A DNA stretch of 27,305 nucleotides from CALOCV01 sp942491955. Its GTDB lineage: Bacteria; Chlamydiota; Chlamydiia; Chlamydiales; CALOCV01. The stretch spans positions 1 through 27,305 of the forward strand of contig CALOCV010000029.1 in assembly GCA_942491955.1 (NCBI GenBank), given 5' to 3'. Below are positions 1 to 8,232 of the stretch, piece by piece. Each line of letters begins with the position of its first letter. Positions within the stretch are counted from its first letter, which is position 1. Both the position numbers and the translations under genes were made by a program. The notes beneath the pieces are model-generated. The model was not told where the DNA came from. It saw only the letters and a list, made by a program, of their open reading frames with translations, and made no database searches.

Positions 1-96
1 TCTTAGAGCTTGTCCAAATCACAAATTAATCATTGTTGTATTTTGGATATTTCTTGCTCTCGATTATTTAAAAAATTTCTATGATACACGTTCCGA

Positions 97-528
97 TCAA
101 AAAGAAAAATTCTTCTTAATTTCATTGAAATCGGCATGGATGAGGTCTTTGTTGAATTCGGCAACAACGACTTTTGCAACATTAGGATGGAGTTCTTTGC
201 GAAGAATGCCTAAGAAATGTGGAGACGCAAATAGATAAATCCAATCGAATTTTCCCGCCAACTGACCTTCCTCCATCTTTTCTGCAATTTTCTTGGCAAA
301 AATATGGGCAAATTTCTCTTTCGGTAATGTTCTTGGTTCCATAGCATGCCGAACAGCCGGCCCCATGCGCTGATTCAACTCTCCTTTTTGGTCTGACGGC
401 ATATCTTCTTCCGAGATATAATCGGATAGATGGAGCGTTTCAATTTCTTGCATTTTCTGCAAATTCTCTGCCTGTATCAACCGAACAGTGACACCGTTAG
501 CAATGATCACCCAAGAGTGTGGTCTCAT
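97..528 (-). CDS. Host attachment family protein
   Basis: A 143-residue protein resembling the 'protein required for attachment to host cells' family (PF10116). The N-terminus carries the family's W-V-I-I-A-N-G strand, and the C-terminal half has the typical F-A-S-P-x-F-L-G-x-L-R-K segment followed by a K-D-L-x-H motif. The family is named from a plant-attachment phenotype, and its biochemical activity is not established, so the name should not be read as a proven role. I chose the ATG at 526-528 because AGGAG lies about seven bases upstream; a longer reading starting at 561 has no such site. The protein looks complete, with TGA at 97-99. It lies on the same strand as the hydrolase that follows at 628-1368, with about 100 bases between them. 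No signal peptide or membrane segment is visible. Confidence 0.8.
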   Translation of the reverse strand: MRPHSWVIIANGVTVRLIQAENLQKMQEIETLHLSDYISEEDMPSDQKGELNQRMGPAVRHAMEPRTLPKEKFAHIFAKKIAEKMEEGQLAGKFDWIYLFASPHFLGILRKELHPNVAKVVVAEFNKDLIHADFNEIKKNFSF

Positions 529-627
529 AATTTCTCCTTGATTGCGATTCCACCATGCCAAGATCTGCTCTGTTTGTCAAGATTCCCATGCGACAGACCC
601 AGAAAAGATGATGACCATGTTCTTCGC

Positions 628-1368
628 TTATCTTCGCGTTAAAGCCGCACATTTGGTGTACCATTCGCCAAACCAATTCTTCCATGTCTTAGGTTTTTCC
701 CAAGGAACTCGATGGTAACATCCTGAAAATAGGACGACTTGAGCAAGAGGAGATCTCTTTGCACACTCTTTTGCTAGGTTAGCAAACTTAACGTCTCTCT
801 CTCCTGCCACCCAAGCCATCGGACACTTAATCTTCTCGATCTTGTTCCGAAAATTTTTCTGATGCCCAAGAGAAAATGAGGAGAGTTGCTCTCCAAAAAG
901 CGCTCTTTTCTCTCGATTCCTTTCCGGTATACCGGCGGATCGCGGACCTCCAAAAACAGTTTGTTGGTTCCATTCGCATAAAAAATCTTCCCAACACCCG
1001 TGCAAACATTTTTGTGCCCATTGTTGATCTCGCACAATCCTCTCTGCTCGTTCTTTCTCACTCTCTAATCCTGGATGCGTGGAAACAAAAACCAAACTTT
1101 TCCATAATAAAGGGTCCGCTTCCCAGGCGTGCAATGCTAATCTTCCTCCCATGGAATAACCGACCAAAACATGAGACACTTCTCTTCCCCAACGCGCAAC
1201 AACGGCACAGGAAAAACGTTTTCCCCAAGAGGCTAAAGAAGAATAGGGTTCCCACCATGTGGGATTATCTATCTCCACGGTATGAAGACAAACTCCAGGC
1301 AATGCGTGCTCTTTCCAATCATCCGCACAACCAAGAAAGCCAGTGATCATATGAAGCACTATTGTCAT
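628..1368 (-). CDS. Alpha/beta hydrolase, MenH-like (SHCHC synthase family)
   Basis: A 246-residue alpha/beta-hydrolase. It shows the oxyanion-side motif T-G-F-L-G, a nucleophile elbow G-Y-S-M-G-G with Ser as the likely nucleophile, a candidate acid in E-R-D-V-K, and a late histidine in G-C-Y-H-R-V-P. The stretch S-T-H-P-G-L followed by E-R-A-E-R, and the F-L-C-E-W-N-Q-Q-x-V-F segment, are typical of MenH, which makes 2-succinyl-6-hydroxycyclohexadiene carboxylate in classical menaquinone synthesis. No other men gene lies in the window, so the pathway role is inferred from family features only. The ATG at 1366-1368 is preceded by AGGAG about eight bases upstream; an in-frame start 60 bases further upstream has no good site. 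The gene is divergent from the sulfotransferase, across a large inverted repeat. Confidence 0.7.
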   Translation of the reverse strand: MTIVLHMITGFLGCADDWKEHALPGVCLHTVEIDNPTWWEPYSSLASWGKRFSCAVVARWGREVSHVLVGYSMGGRLALHAWEADPLLWKSLVFVSTHPGLESEKERAERIVRDQQWAQKCLHGCWEDFLCEWNQQTVFGGPRSAGIPERNREKRALFGEQLSSFSLGHQKNFRNKIEKIKCPMAWVAGERDVKFANLAKECAKRSPLAQVVLFSGCYHRVPWEKPKTWKNWFGEWYTKCAALTRR

Positions 1369-1425
1369 TTCTTTTCTCCTCGAAAACATTGTTGGAAAAT
1401 CCAGATACCTGATATCTATTTTCTT

Positions 1426-1586
1426 CACTCACTTTATGCATTTTTTCCTCCATTGAGAGCGAGCGAGGGGAGTCAAGATGCAACGATTGTGACGAAGGCC
1501 AACTCCTGGAGTTGCCTGAGGAGCAATAAGTAGCAGATTGGCCGCCGCAGCACTCTCAATGGAGGAAAAAATGCATAAGGTGAGTG
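1426..1586. repeat. 34-bp inverted repeat flanking a 93-bp spacer
   Basis: The arms are 1426-1459 and 1553-1586. They match at 33 of 34 positions when one is reverse-complemented, the mismatch being A versus G near the outer end. The 93-bp spacer (1460-1552) contains a smaller palindrome around 1501-1515. Each arm, read outward, contains GGAGG, five bases, then ATGCATAA, so a ribosome-binding site and start codon are present in both orientations. The pair sits in the divergent intergenic region between the MenH-like hydrolase and the sulfotransferase. On the right side the ATG at 1571 is in frame with the sulfotransferase. Confidence 0.85.
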
Positions 1587-1612
1587 CTTCACTCAAGAAG
1601 GAGATACATTCC

Positions 1613-2484
1613 ATGATCCTACGTCTTTTTTCCCTTTTTTTCCTCTTATTTGCCCCCATCACCTCAGTTTGTTCTATGAATGAACCAACAAAGGGAAAGG
1701 ATTTCTATATGCTTACGATTCCCAAATCGGGTTCCTTTCTCCTTCTTAAGTTATTACACATGATGACAGATAAACAGCACGCTTTTCCCAGCATCGAATT
1801 CCACAACTCCCTTCCCCCCACTGTTTTCCCTGGAGATACCCCTAAAGCGCGTCTTCCATATAGAACCCTTGAACGAGCCATGTTACAATGGAAAAAGGAA
1901 GAACGGTTTGCGGCAGGCCATATGAACCTTGCCGATCATTATACTCGCTTTTCCAAGAAACACCCCGAATACATCCGCATTGTACAAATCCGTGATCTCC
2001 GCGATGCCATCGTATCGCTCCTCTACTATCATTGGAAGGAGATTGAAAAAGAGATCGGCCCAACAACAGCCGAACAAAAAATCCAGTTTCTCATCGATTT
2101 AAAAGATGGCAGAACTGAAGCTCCAATCCATAATATTTATCGCAATGCACAAAAAGCCGTTGAATGGATCAACAAACCCAACGTCTTTGTTTGCCGCTTT
2201 GAGTCGATTGTTGGAAAAAACGGTGGAGGAAGTGAGAAAAACAACGAGAAACCATCCTAGCTTTGAGCCATACGCTTCATTGTCCCATTGACCAAGATAG
2301 GCTCAATACCATTATTAAACAGCTTTTTGGCAATGAAAAAGGACCCAAGTTGTCAAAAACTTTTCGCAAGGGAAAAATCGGTGAATGGAAAGAACATTTT
2401 ACTGAAAGCCATTGTCGATCCTTTGCAAAAAAATGGGGAGACTTGCAAAAGGCTCTCGGATATTCCGTTGACTTTTCTGAGTGA
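1613..2484 (+). CDS. Sulfotransferase with signal peptide (one apparent frameshift)
   Basis: This gene encodes a PAPS-dependent sulfotransferase of about 290 residues if a single frameshift is corrected. The N-terminus M-I-L-R followed by L-F-S-L-F-F-L-L-F is a convincing signal peptide or membrane anchor. The 5'-phosphosulfate-binding loop is T-I-P-K-S-G-S-F, and the 3'-phosphate motif is I-R-D-L-R-D-A-I-V-S. The C-terminal T-F-R-K-G-K-I-G-E-W-K-E-H-F block is typical of eukaryotic-like cytosolic-type sulfotransferases. Translation in the first frame stops at 2258-2260, while the conserved C-terminus continues in the next frame from about 2236. Adding one A to the A-run at 2237-2241 restores a continuous protein. 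ATG 1613 has AAGGAG eight bases upstream. ATG 1571, with GGAGG inside the inverted repeat, is an in-frame alternative. Substrate unknown; the target may be a host or envelope molecule (inference). Confidence 0.75.
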
Positions 2485-2502
2485 ATCCGACAAACTTTCT
2501 CC

Positions 2503-2635
2503 ATGTCTTTTTGTTTCTCTCCATTTTTTTGCAACTCTTGAACGAGAAGCTGCCGTTGTCGGCATCGTTTGCCTGGTTTTTTTGATTTTATTCATCATTG
2601 CTGGATTTCGCCAAATCAAGAAAAATGGGGAGTGA
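2503..2635 (+). other. Possible small membrane-protein reading frame
   Basis: A hydrophobic helix (residues reading V-V-G-I-V-C-L-V-F-L-I-L-F-I-I-A-G-F) followed by a basic tail is encoded at about 2543-2635, ending two bases before the next gene's ATG. The only nearby ATG (2503) lies in another frame; a single-base removal from the T-run at 2523-2529 would join them into a 43-residue single-pass protein. No ribosome-binding site is visible before 2503. I do not recognise it. It may be a real translationally coupled small protein or chance. Confidence 0.25.
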
Positions 2636-2637
2636 TC

Positions 2638-3072
2638 ATGTCCTTACCCGTTATTCACGATGAACACAATCGTCCTTGGTTCCATCAAGGGTTGCGCTTT
2701 TCTTGTACAGGCTGTGGCCAATGCTGTACCGGAGCTCCAGGTTATGTATGGGTGACAAAAGAAGAAATCCACCAATTGGCCGAATATCTTCAGCTCTCTT
2801 TTGATGAATTTGAAAAAAAATATCTCCGTTTGATCGATGGCCGGTCTTCTCTTGTGGAAGATCCCATTTCCTATGATTGTATTTTTTTAAAAGAGAATCG
2901 ATGTTCTGTCTATCCGCACCGACCTAAACAATGCCGCACCTTTCCTTGGTGGATAGACCAACTTGAAAGCCCTCAAGCATGGAAAGAGGCTGCAAAAATG
3001 TGCGAAGGCATCCACGCGGAGGCTCCTCTTCATTCTCAAGAAGAAATTGAATCCATCCTTACCGGAGCCTGA
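2638..3072 (+). CDS. YkgJ-family cysteine cluster protein
   Basis: A 144-residue protein of the YkgJ/CxxCxxCC family (PF03692), thought to bind zinc or an Fe-S cluster. The N-terminal motif is C-T-G-C-G-Q-C-C at about residues 23-30. A second cysteine group follows in Y-D-C-I-F-L, N-R-C-S-V-Y and K-Q-C-R-T-F-P-W-W, and a last cysteine is in K-M-C-E-G. The R-P-x-Q-C-R-x-F-P-W-W signature is very typical of the family. The ATG at 2638 is preceded by GGGGAG, and the start follows two bases after the stop of a possible small membrane ORF. The function of the family is not settled. It is the second gene of a plus-strand run leading to the phosphohexomutase 76 bases downstream. Confidence 0.85.
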   Translation: MSLPVIHDEHNRPWFHQGLRFSCTGCGQCCTGAPGYVWVTKEEIHQLAEYLQLSFDEFEKKYLRLIDGRSSLVEDPISYDCIFLKENRCSVYPHRPKQCRTFPWWIDQLESPQAWKEAAKMCEGIHAEAPLHSQEEIESILTGA

Positions 3073-3148
3073 GTAGTTCCGGCAATCGTACAATTTCTAT
3101 TGCATCCTTTCTCGCTTCTCCGTATCTTTTTGGAGAATGGAGGAAGTA

Positions 3149-4933
3149 ATGGCCGATGTAACCCGAAAAATCGTGATCGCCCCTTTGACTCAAGAAAATG
3201 TTGCGCGATGGTTAGAAGCCGATTGCGTCGATGAGAAAACAAAAGTAGAAATTCGTTATCTACAAGAGACCGACCCCAACGAACTGAGTGACGCTTTCTA
3301 TACCCACCTCTCATTTGGTACTGGAGGGCTTCGAGGCATCATGGGAATCGGGACAAACCGGATGAATATCTACACCGTCCGTGCCGCAACGCAAGGACTT
3401 GCCAACTACATCCACCAACAAAACCTAACAAAAACGCCTTCTGTTGCCATTAGTTACGACTCCCGTCATTTCTCGAGAACGTTTGCGGAGGAAGCGGCAA
3501 AAGTTTTAGCAGGAAATCACATTGTATCTTTCCTATTTGAAGAACTCCGTCCCACTCCCCTCCTCTCTTTTGCCGTAAGGGAAAAGCAGTGCATTGCGGG
3601 AATCATGATTACGGCATCGCATAATGCCGCAAAGTACAACGGATATACAGTGTACTGGGAAGATGGTGCTCAAGTTCTTCCTCCACATGATGTGGGGATT
3701 ATTGCAGAAGTCGAGAAAATTCGAAATCTCGATCAAATCCAATGGATAGACACAATACAAGATCCCTCCATCCATCACTTAGGTGAAGAAATCGATGCGC
3801 AATATCTCGATGCGGTTCGCTCTCTGCAACTCGCACCGGAAACCAATCAAAACCATGGACATGAATTATCCATCATCTATACAGGCCTCCACGGCACGGG
3901 GATTACCCTCGTTCCTAAAATCCTGAAAGATTGGGGATTTACTTCTTATCATCCACTTGAACAACAAAATATTCCCGATGGAGATTTCCCCACCGTCCGT
4001 CTTCCAAATCCCGAATATCGGGAAGCCCTTGAACAAGGGATCACTGCCCTACGGGAACAAGAGGCCGATATTCTCATTGCTACCGATCCCGATGCCGACC
4101 GGATGGGTCTTGTTATTCGCCATTGTGGGGATGCCGTCCAATTGAGTGGCAACCAGATTGTCTGCTTGTTTCTCGATTATATCTGTCGAAAAAAAACCCA
4201 ACAAGAAAACTTCCCCAAAGATGTGGCTTTTATCAAAACGGTCGTGACGACCGAATTGTTCCAATCGATATGCGATTCCTACCATCGGCTCTGTTTTAAC
4301 GTTCTGACTGGCTTTAAATACATTGCGGCACGGATCCGGCAATGGGAAAACGAACCTCATGAACACACTTTTCTCTTCGGTGGAGAAGAATCCTATGGCT
4401 ATCTCTATGGCACACATGCGCGCGATAAAGATGCCATTATTTGCAGTGCTCTTGCAGCAGAAATGGCTCTTGATGCCAAACGAGAGGGAAAAACACTCGT
4501 CGATCGGATGGAAGAAATTTATCTTGCCCATGGAATCTATGTCGATCAACTCTCTTCATTTGATTTTCCCGAGACCAAAGAGGGGCGCGAGGCAATGCAA
4601 TCGGTCATGCGCCGTTTACGGGAAGAGGCTCCTGAAACCATTCTCCATACCCCAGTCGTTGCAATGGAAGACTATCAAACGGGGATTCGGACCTTTTTGC
4701 AGACAAGAAAAACACAAACCATTAAACTTCCCAAGACCGATATGCTCGTCTATTGGCTCGAAGATGGAACCAAGCTTGTTCTCCGTCCTTCGGGTACAGA
4801 ACCGAAAGTGAAGCTCTACTGCGGGATTGTTGTTAAAGTATTTAATGATGTCGAAGAAGGGTATAAAAAAGGAACACGACGAGCACAAGATATGATTAAT
4901 GCTTTTCGGAGTCTACTGGAAAAACAACCATGA
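3149..4933 (+). CDS. Phosphoglucomutase/phosphomannomutase
   Basis: A 594-residue alpha-D-phosphohexomutase that interconverts hexose 1- and 6-phosphates, linking glycolysis to glycogen and nucleotide-sugar synthesis. All four family signatures are present: the phosphoserine loop T-A-S-H-N-A, the metal-binding D-P-D-A-D-R-M-G, the sugar-binding G-G-E-E-S-Y-G-Y, and the phosphate-binding R-P-S-G-T-E-P-K-V-K-L-Y near the C-terminus. The length and the early F-G-T-G-G-L-R-G motif fit the large PgcA-type subgroup. The second in-frame ATG (3149) is taken as start because GGAGG lies six bases upstream; an ATG at 3137 overlaps that site. The stop overlaps the ATG of the DinB-like gene by four bases (ATGA), so the two are translationally coupled. 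The product may supply glucose 1-phosphate upstream of the GalE encoded nearby (inference). Confidence 0.93.
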   Translation: MADVTRKIVIAPLTQENVARWLEADCVDEKTKVEIRYLQETDPNELSDAFYTHLSFGTGGLRGIMGIGTNRMNIYTVRAATQGLANYIHQQNLTKTPSVAISYDSRHFSRTFAEEAAKVLAGNHIVSFLFEELRPTPLLSFAVREKQCIAGIMITASHNAAKYNGYTVYWEDGAQVLPPHDVGIIAEVEKIRNLDQIQWIDTIQDPSIHHLGEEIDAQYLDAVRSLQLAPETNQNHGHELSIIYTGLHGTGITLVPKILKDWGFTSYHPLEQQNIPDGDFPTVRLPNPEYREALEQGITALREQEADILIATDPDADRMGLVIRHCGDAVQLSGNQIVCLFLDYICRKKTQQENFPKDVAFIKTVVTTELFQSICDSYHRLCFNVLTGFKYIAARIRQWENEPHEHTFLFGGEESYGYLYGTHARDKDAIICSALAAEMALDAKREGKTLVDRMEEIYLAHGIYVDQLSSFDFPETKEGREAMQSVMRRLREEAPETILHTPVVAMEDYQTGIRTFLQTRKTQTIKLPKTDMLVYWLEDGTKLVLRPSGTEPKVKLYCGIVVKVFNDVEEGYKKGTRRAQDMINAFRSLLEKQP

Positions 4934-5387
4934 TTCATACAATTCAAGAATTTCTTCAATGGTGGGCAATCGAGGCCAATAACACGGCGGAATTATTTGG
5001 TTCTATTCATGATGAAGATCTACATAAACGCCTTGTCCCTCGTTTTCAAAACATGGGAGAATTAGCATGGAATTTGTTAGAAACGCCAAAAGAGCTTTTA
5101 GCAAAGGCAGGGGTCGATGTTACCGGCCCTGCAAGGGGAAGCTCTCCGCCTAAATCGACAAATGAAATTTTGTCGATGCATAATGAAGTCGTAAAATCGG
5201 TTTTAAAAAATGTACACGACCAATGGGACGATCGTTCTTTGGATCAAACTGTGAGCGTTAAAGGGGAAAATGGCGTCGAAAAGACCTTTTGCTCGCCATT
5301 CTCCTCCACCACATCCACCACCGGGGTCAGTTATCTGTCCTGGCTGCCATGACCCAAACAGAAATTCCTCCGATTTATAAAATGTGA
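4930..5387 (+). CDS. DinB-like metalloprotein (one apparent frameshift)
   Basis: A DinB/DUF664-type four-helix protein of about 152 residues after correcting one frameshift. As written, the frame stops at 5350 with a low-complexity Ser/Thr tail. The next frame from about 5291 reads L-A-I-L-L-H-H-I-H-H-R-G-Q-L and ends P-P-I-Y-K-M, the classic DinB C-terminus with its H-x3-H metal ligands. Adding one T to the T-run at 5287-5290 joins the two. The N-terminal helix, where the family usually has its first histidine ligand, reads M-G-E-L-A-W-N-L-L, with Trp in its place. DinB proteins are metal-dependent hydrolases or thiol transferases of mostly unknown substrate. The gene overlaps the mutase by four bases. 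Its last ~57 bases are antisense to the helicase tail. Confidence 0.7.
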
Positions 5388-6512
5388 GCGGTTATGCTTT
5401 TCCAGGGGCTGGGCCAATCCATTGAGGATCTTGTTTGAGAAGACGGGAAACATTTTTTGATAAGACAGTTCTTGGCGAGAGACCAATGTGACCACAAGGC
5501 CATGTCGATCGTGACGCCCTGTTCGTCCTGCCCGATGGAGATACATATCAATATCCGAGGAAAGCTGATAAATAAAAACATGGGTAACATGGCGAAAATC
5601 AAGACCTCTTGCAGCGACATCTGTTGCAACCAGATACCGAATTTTCTCGCGACGAAATTTATCCGTAATGGACGTTCGGGACTCTTGACCTAACCCTCCA
5701 TGAAGAAAGTCGACTTGGGAAAGTTTCCCCCTTAATGCATGATAGACCCGCTCTGTTTGATTTCTAGACTGACAAAATATGATCGCTTGTCGTGGTTTCA
5801 TTTCTTGAGCAAGGAGGATGATCTCTTTCTCCCGCTCTCTGGGATGACAATAGAGGAATTTGTGTTGGATTTTTTGAGGGGACACCTGTGTTCTTGTTAA
5901 AACAATTTCCTCGGGGTTTTGCATGTGTTGCTTGGCAATGGATTTGATCGAAGAGGGCATGGTGGCAGAAAAAAGAAGTGTCTGATGGTCGTGAATCAAA
6001 CATTGGATGATAAACTCTAAATCGTCGTAAAAACCCATAGAAAGCATCTCATCGGCTTCATCGAGGATCAAGGTCTCCACTTGAGACAAATCGACTTCTT
6101 GTTTGTAAACCAAATCGATAAGGCGACCTGGAGTAGCAACCAATACATGGACACCATGCCGAAGTTTGGAGAGCTGGATGCCAAAATCTTCTCCTCCATA
6201 TAGAGCGAATGCTTTGACACCCTTTTCTTTGCCAATGCTTTGCGTTTCCATAGCATACTGGATCGCCAACTCCCTTGTGGGCACAACAATCAATGCCTGT
6301 ATCTCTTTTCTTGTCGTATCTACACGATCACAAATAGGAATGGCACAAGCGGCCGTCTTTCCCGAACCGGTTTCGGCCAAACCAATCAGATCTTTTCCAT
6401 CCAAAATAAGAGGGATGGCCATTTTCTGAATCGGCGTAGGTTCTGTGTAACCCATCCTTTGTAAGGCTTTCTTTGTATCAGGGTGAAGTGGAAAATCATT
6501 AAATGTATTCAT
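5331..6512 (-). CDS. DEAD-box ATP-dependent RNA helicase
   Basis: A 393-residue DEAD-box RNA helicase consisting of just the two RecA-like domains with a short tail. Motifs in order: Q motif F-x-D-F-P-L-H ending P-T-P-I-Q; motif I A-E-T-G-S-G-K-T; Ia P-T-R-E-L-A; Ib T-P-G-R-L; II D-E-A-D; III S-A-T; IV I-I-F-C-Q-S; V A-T-D-V-A-A-R-G-L-D; VI H-R-A-G-R-T-G-R. It lacks the long basic or RNA-binding tail of DeaD/CsdA. Likely role: RNA remodelling in ribosome assembly or mRNA turnover. The start ATG at 6510-6512 is one base from the ybaB stop, so it is the last gene of the coiled-coil/galE/dnaX/ybaB operon and probably coupled. The final ~19 residues (5331-5387) are antisense to the conserved DinB C-terminus. 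The natural stop may lie earlier if an indel shifted this tail. Confidence 0.9.
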   Translation of the reverse strand: MNTFNDFPLHPDTKKALQRMGYTEPTPIQKMAIPLILDGKDLIGLAETGSGKTAACAIPICDRVDTTRKEIQALIVVPTRELAIQYAMETQSIGKEKGVKAFALYGGEDFGIQLSKLRHGVHVLVATPGRLIDLVYKQEVDLSQVETLILDEADEMLSMGFYDDLEFIIQCLIHDHQTLLFSATMPSSIKSIAKQHMQNPEEIVLTRTQVSPQKIQHKFLYCHPREREKEIILLAQEMKPRQAIIFCQSRNQTERVYHALRGKLSQVDFLHGGLGQESRTSITDKFRREKIRYLVATDVAARGLDFRHVTHVFIYQLSSDIDMYLHRAGRTGRHDRHGLVVTLVSRQELSYQKMFPVFSNKILNGLAQPLEKHNRSHFINRRNFCLGHGSQDR

Positions 6513-6513
6513 A

Positions 6514-6825
6514 CTAAAAAGGGAACCCGCCTCCAGGCGATGGAAAACCAGGAATTCCTCCACTCGTCTCTTTCTGCAATTTTTCTAATGCGTCTTGATA
6601 CGCTGCCTGAATGAGATCTTGTAATCCCTCGACATCTTCTGGATCGACACAGTTGGGCTGAATCACTACCTCTTTCATGGAATGATCTCCAGATAACACG
6701 ATGCGAACCAATCCGTTACCCGCTTCTCCTGTGATTTCTACTGAATTCAGTTGCTCTTGCATTTGTGCAAACTGTTGTTGGAACTGCTTTGCTTGTTTTT
6801 TTCGTTTTGCAAATCCGGATCCCAT
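6514..6825 (-). CDS. ybaB: YbaB/EbfC family nucleoid-associated protein
   Basis: A 103-residue YbaB/EbfC protein, a small DNA-binding dimer that contributes to nucleoid structure or gene regulation. The sequence has the family pattern: a Gln-rich basic helix (K-R-K-K-Q-A-K-Q-F-Q-Q-Q), then G-N-G-L-V-R-I-V-L-S-G, then the D-P-E-D-V-E-G-L-Q-D-L-I-Q-A-A segment. The C-terminus is glycine/proline-rich, ending in a G-G-G-F-P-F tail. It starts one base after the dnaX stop, with a GGGAGAAG ribosome-binding site inside the end of dnaX, and its own stop is one base from the helicase ATG. The dnaX-ybaB order is widely conserved in bacteria. Confidence 0.93.
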   Translation of the reverse strand: MGSGFAKRKKQAKQFQQQFAQMQEQLNSVEITGEAGNGLVRIVLSGDHSMKEVVIQPNCVDPEDVEGLQDLIQAAYQDALEKLQKETSGGIPGFPSPGGGFPF

Positions 6826-6826
6826 A

Positions 6827-8185
6827 CTATCTTCTCCCTGTTCTTTCTAATGTTCCGCCTAGTTCAACAGCGGCAAATTCTAAAAGCGTATCGTGCCACC
6901 CCTTATCTGCTTGTATCACCTCTTCCGCCTCTTTTGGAAGACGGGCTCCCATCGCCTCGGGAAAACTCTCTTTGGCAACAACAGGTGGAGACGGAGGTAG
7001 AAGGGGTTTTGTTGGTTTTTCTTCTGGAGAAAGATTGCCCTCTAACTTTTCCAGTCGATCCACAAGGGATGCAAGAGAGACGCGATAACGACTGCGCATG
7101 ATGCGTAGAAGAGCAATTTCAATGCTCATCTGTCCAAAGGGAAACGCCCTATGTTGGTTCATGAGTGCTAATAGCTCGTCTAACAATCCTGTTAGTTGTT
7201 CTTTCGAATAGCGTTTAGTAATGCGCTTATAGTGCTCTTTTTCCTCTTGTGTCAGTCTGTGGAAAGAGTCATCCGATGGTGACAAAGAATAAAGAAGGAG
7301 AGTGCGATAATGGTCGAGAAGAGATTCAAAAAAAGAGGTCATTTCTTTTCCACTTTTAAAAATTTCCTCCGCCCATTTGAAAGCAAACGCCCAATTTTTT
7401 TTTTCGATTGCCTCTTCAAACAAAAAGAAACCATCACGAGGGAGAGTTCCTAAAACTTCGTGGATCGTTTCCAAACCGATTTTTTCTTGGCTAAACGTTG
7501 CCACTTGTTCGAAAAGGGACTCAGCATCCCTCAATCCCCCATCGGCACGATGGGCAATGTGTCGCAATGCCTCATCTTCAATCGTGACACCGATTTCATC
7601 GGCAATGGAACGGAGTTTTTGCACGATATGTGGAGCTGGAATACGCCGTAGTGAAAAGCATTGGCACCGACTGATGATGGTGGGTAAAACTTTATGGAGC
7701 TCCGTTGTGGCAAAGAAAAATTTAACATGAGAGGGTGGTTCTTCAAGCGTTTTCAAAAGAGCATTGAATGCTTCTTTCGTTAGCATATGGACTTCGTCGA
7801 TGATATAGATTTTATATTTACCCGAAGAGGGAGTAAAAGTGACCGTGTCATTCATTTGACGCACATCTTCGATGCCGCGATGCGAAGCGCCGTCGATTTC
7901 AAGCACATCAAGAGAATTGCCAGAAGCAATCTCTAAGCAAGAGGAACAGAGACAACACGGTTCACCCTCGGTTGTTAGCGATTCGCAGTTCAATGCTTTA
8001 GCCAACACGCGAGCAAGAGTCGTTTTACCCGTCCCCCGCGCTCCAGAAAATAGATAGGCTTGAGCAAGACGTTGATGGGCAATTGCATGACGCAAAGTTG
8101 TTATAACTGACTCTTGTCCAACAACTTCAGAAAATGTTTGAGGTCGATAACGACGCGCTAACACTTGATAAGATTTTTTTTCCAT
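6827..8185 (-). CDS. dnaX: DNA polymerase III subunit gamma/tau
   Basis: A 452-residue clamp-loader ATPase. The N-terminus V-L-A-R-R-Y-R-P-Q-T-F leads to Walker A G-A-R-G-T-G-K-T-T, a zinc module with C-x-L-C-x-x-C, Walker B I-I-D-E-V-H-M-L, sensor 1 F-F-A-T-T-E and the S-R-C motif. Domain III follows, then a short Pro/Glu-rich tail. At about 450 residues it matches the length of E. coli gamma and lacks most of the tau-specific region that binds polymerase alpha and DnaB; short DnaX proteins are usual in Chlamydiae. The ATG at 8183-8185 is chosen because homology begins at M-E-K-K-S-Y; the TTG at 8224 is the other option. No strong ribosome-binding site is visible. It lies 47 bases after galE and one base before ybaB. 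Confidence 0.95.
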   Translation of the reverse strand: MEKKSYQVLARRYRPQTFSEVVGQESVITTLRHAIAHQRLAQAYLFSGARGTGKTTLARVLAKALNCESLTTEGEPCCLCSSCLEIASGNSLDVLEIDGASHRGIEDVRQMNDTVTFTPSSGKYKIYIIDEVHMLTKEAFNALLKTLEEPPSHVKFFFATTELHKVLPTIISRCQCFSLRRIPAPHIVQKLRSIADEIGVTIEDEALRHIAHRADGGLRDAESLFEQVATFSQEKIGLETIHEVLGTLPRDGFFLFEEAIEKKNWAFAFKWAEEIFKSGKEMTSFFESLLDHYRTLLLYSLSPSDDSFHRLTQEEKEHYKRITKRYSKEQLTGLLDELLALMNQHRAFPFGQMSIEIALLRIMRSRYRVSLASLVDRLEKLEGNLSPEEKPTKPLLPPSPPVVAKESFPEAMGARLPKEAEEVIQADKGWHDTLLEFAAVELGGTLERTGRR

Positions 8186-8232
8186 AAACAGGACGAGTTT
8201 ACCGCGTTCCCGAGGGTAAAGCAAGAAAAAAA

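Noticed and set aside
876..1346. 156-codon plus-strand open frame within the MenH-like region
   Set aside because: It lies antisense to the well-supported hydrolase and has no family features.
4930..5350. DinB-like gene as a distinct shorter protein with a Ser/Thr tail
   Set aside because: The tail is a frame-shifted reading; the adjacent frame encodes the family-typical C-terminus with its H-x3-H motif.
8170..8182. A-run at the start of dnaX as a programmed frameshift site
   Set aside because: The eight-A run is at codons 2-4, far from where gamma/tau recoding occurs, and the whole gene is in one frame of gamma-like length.
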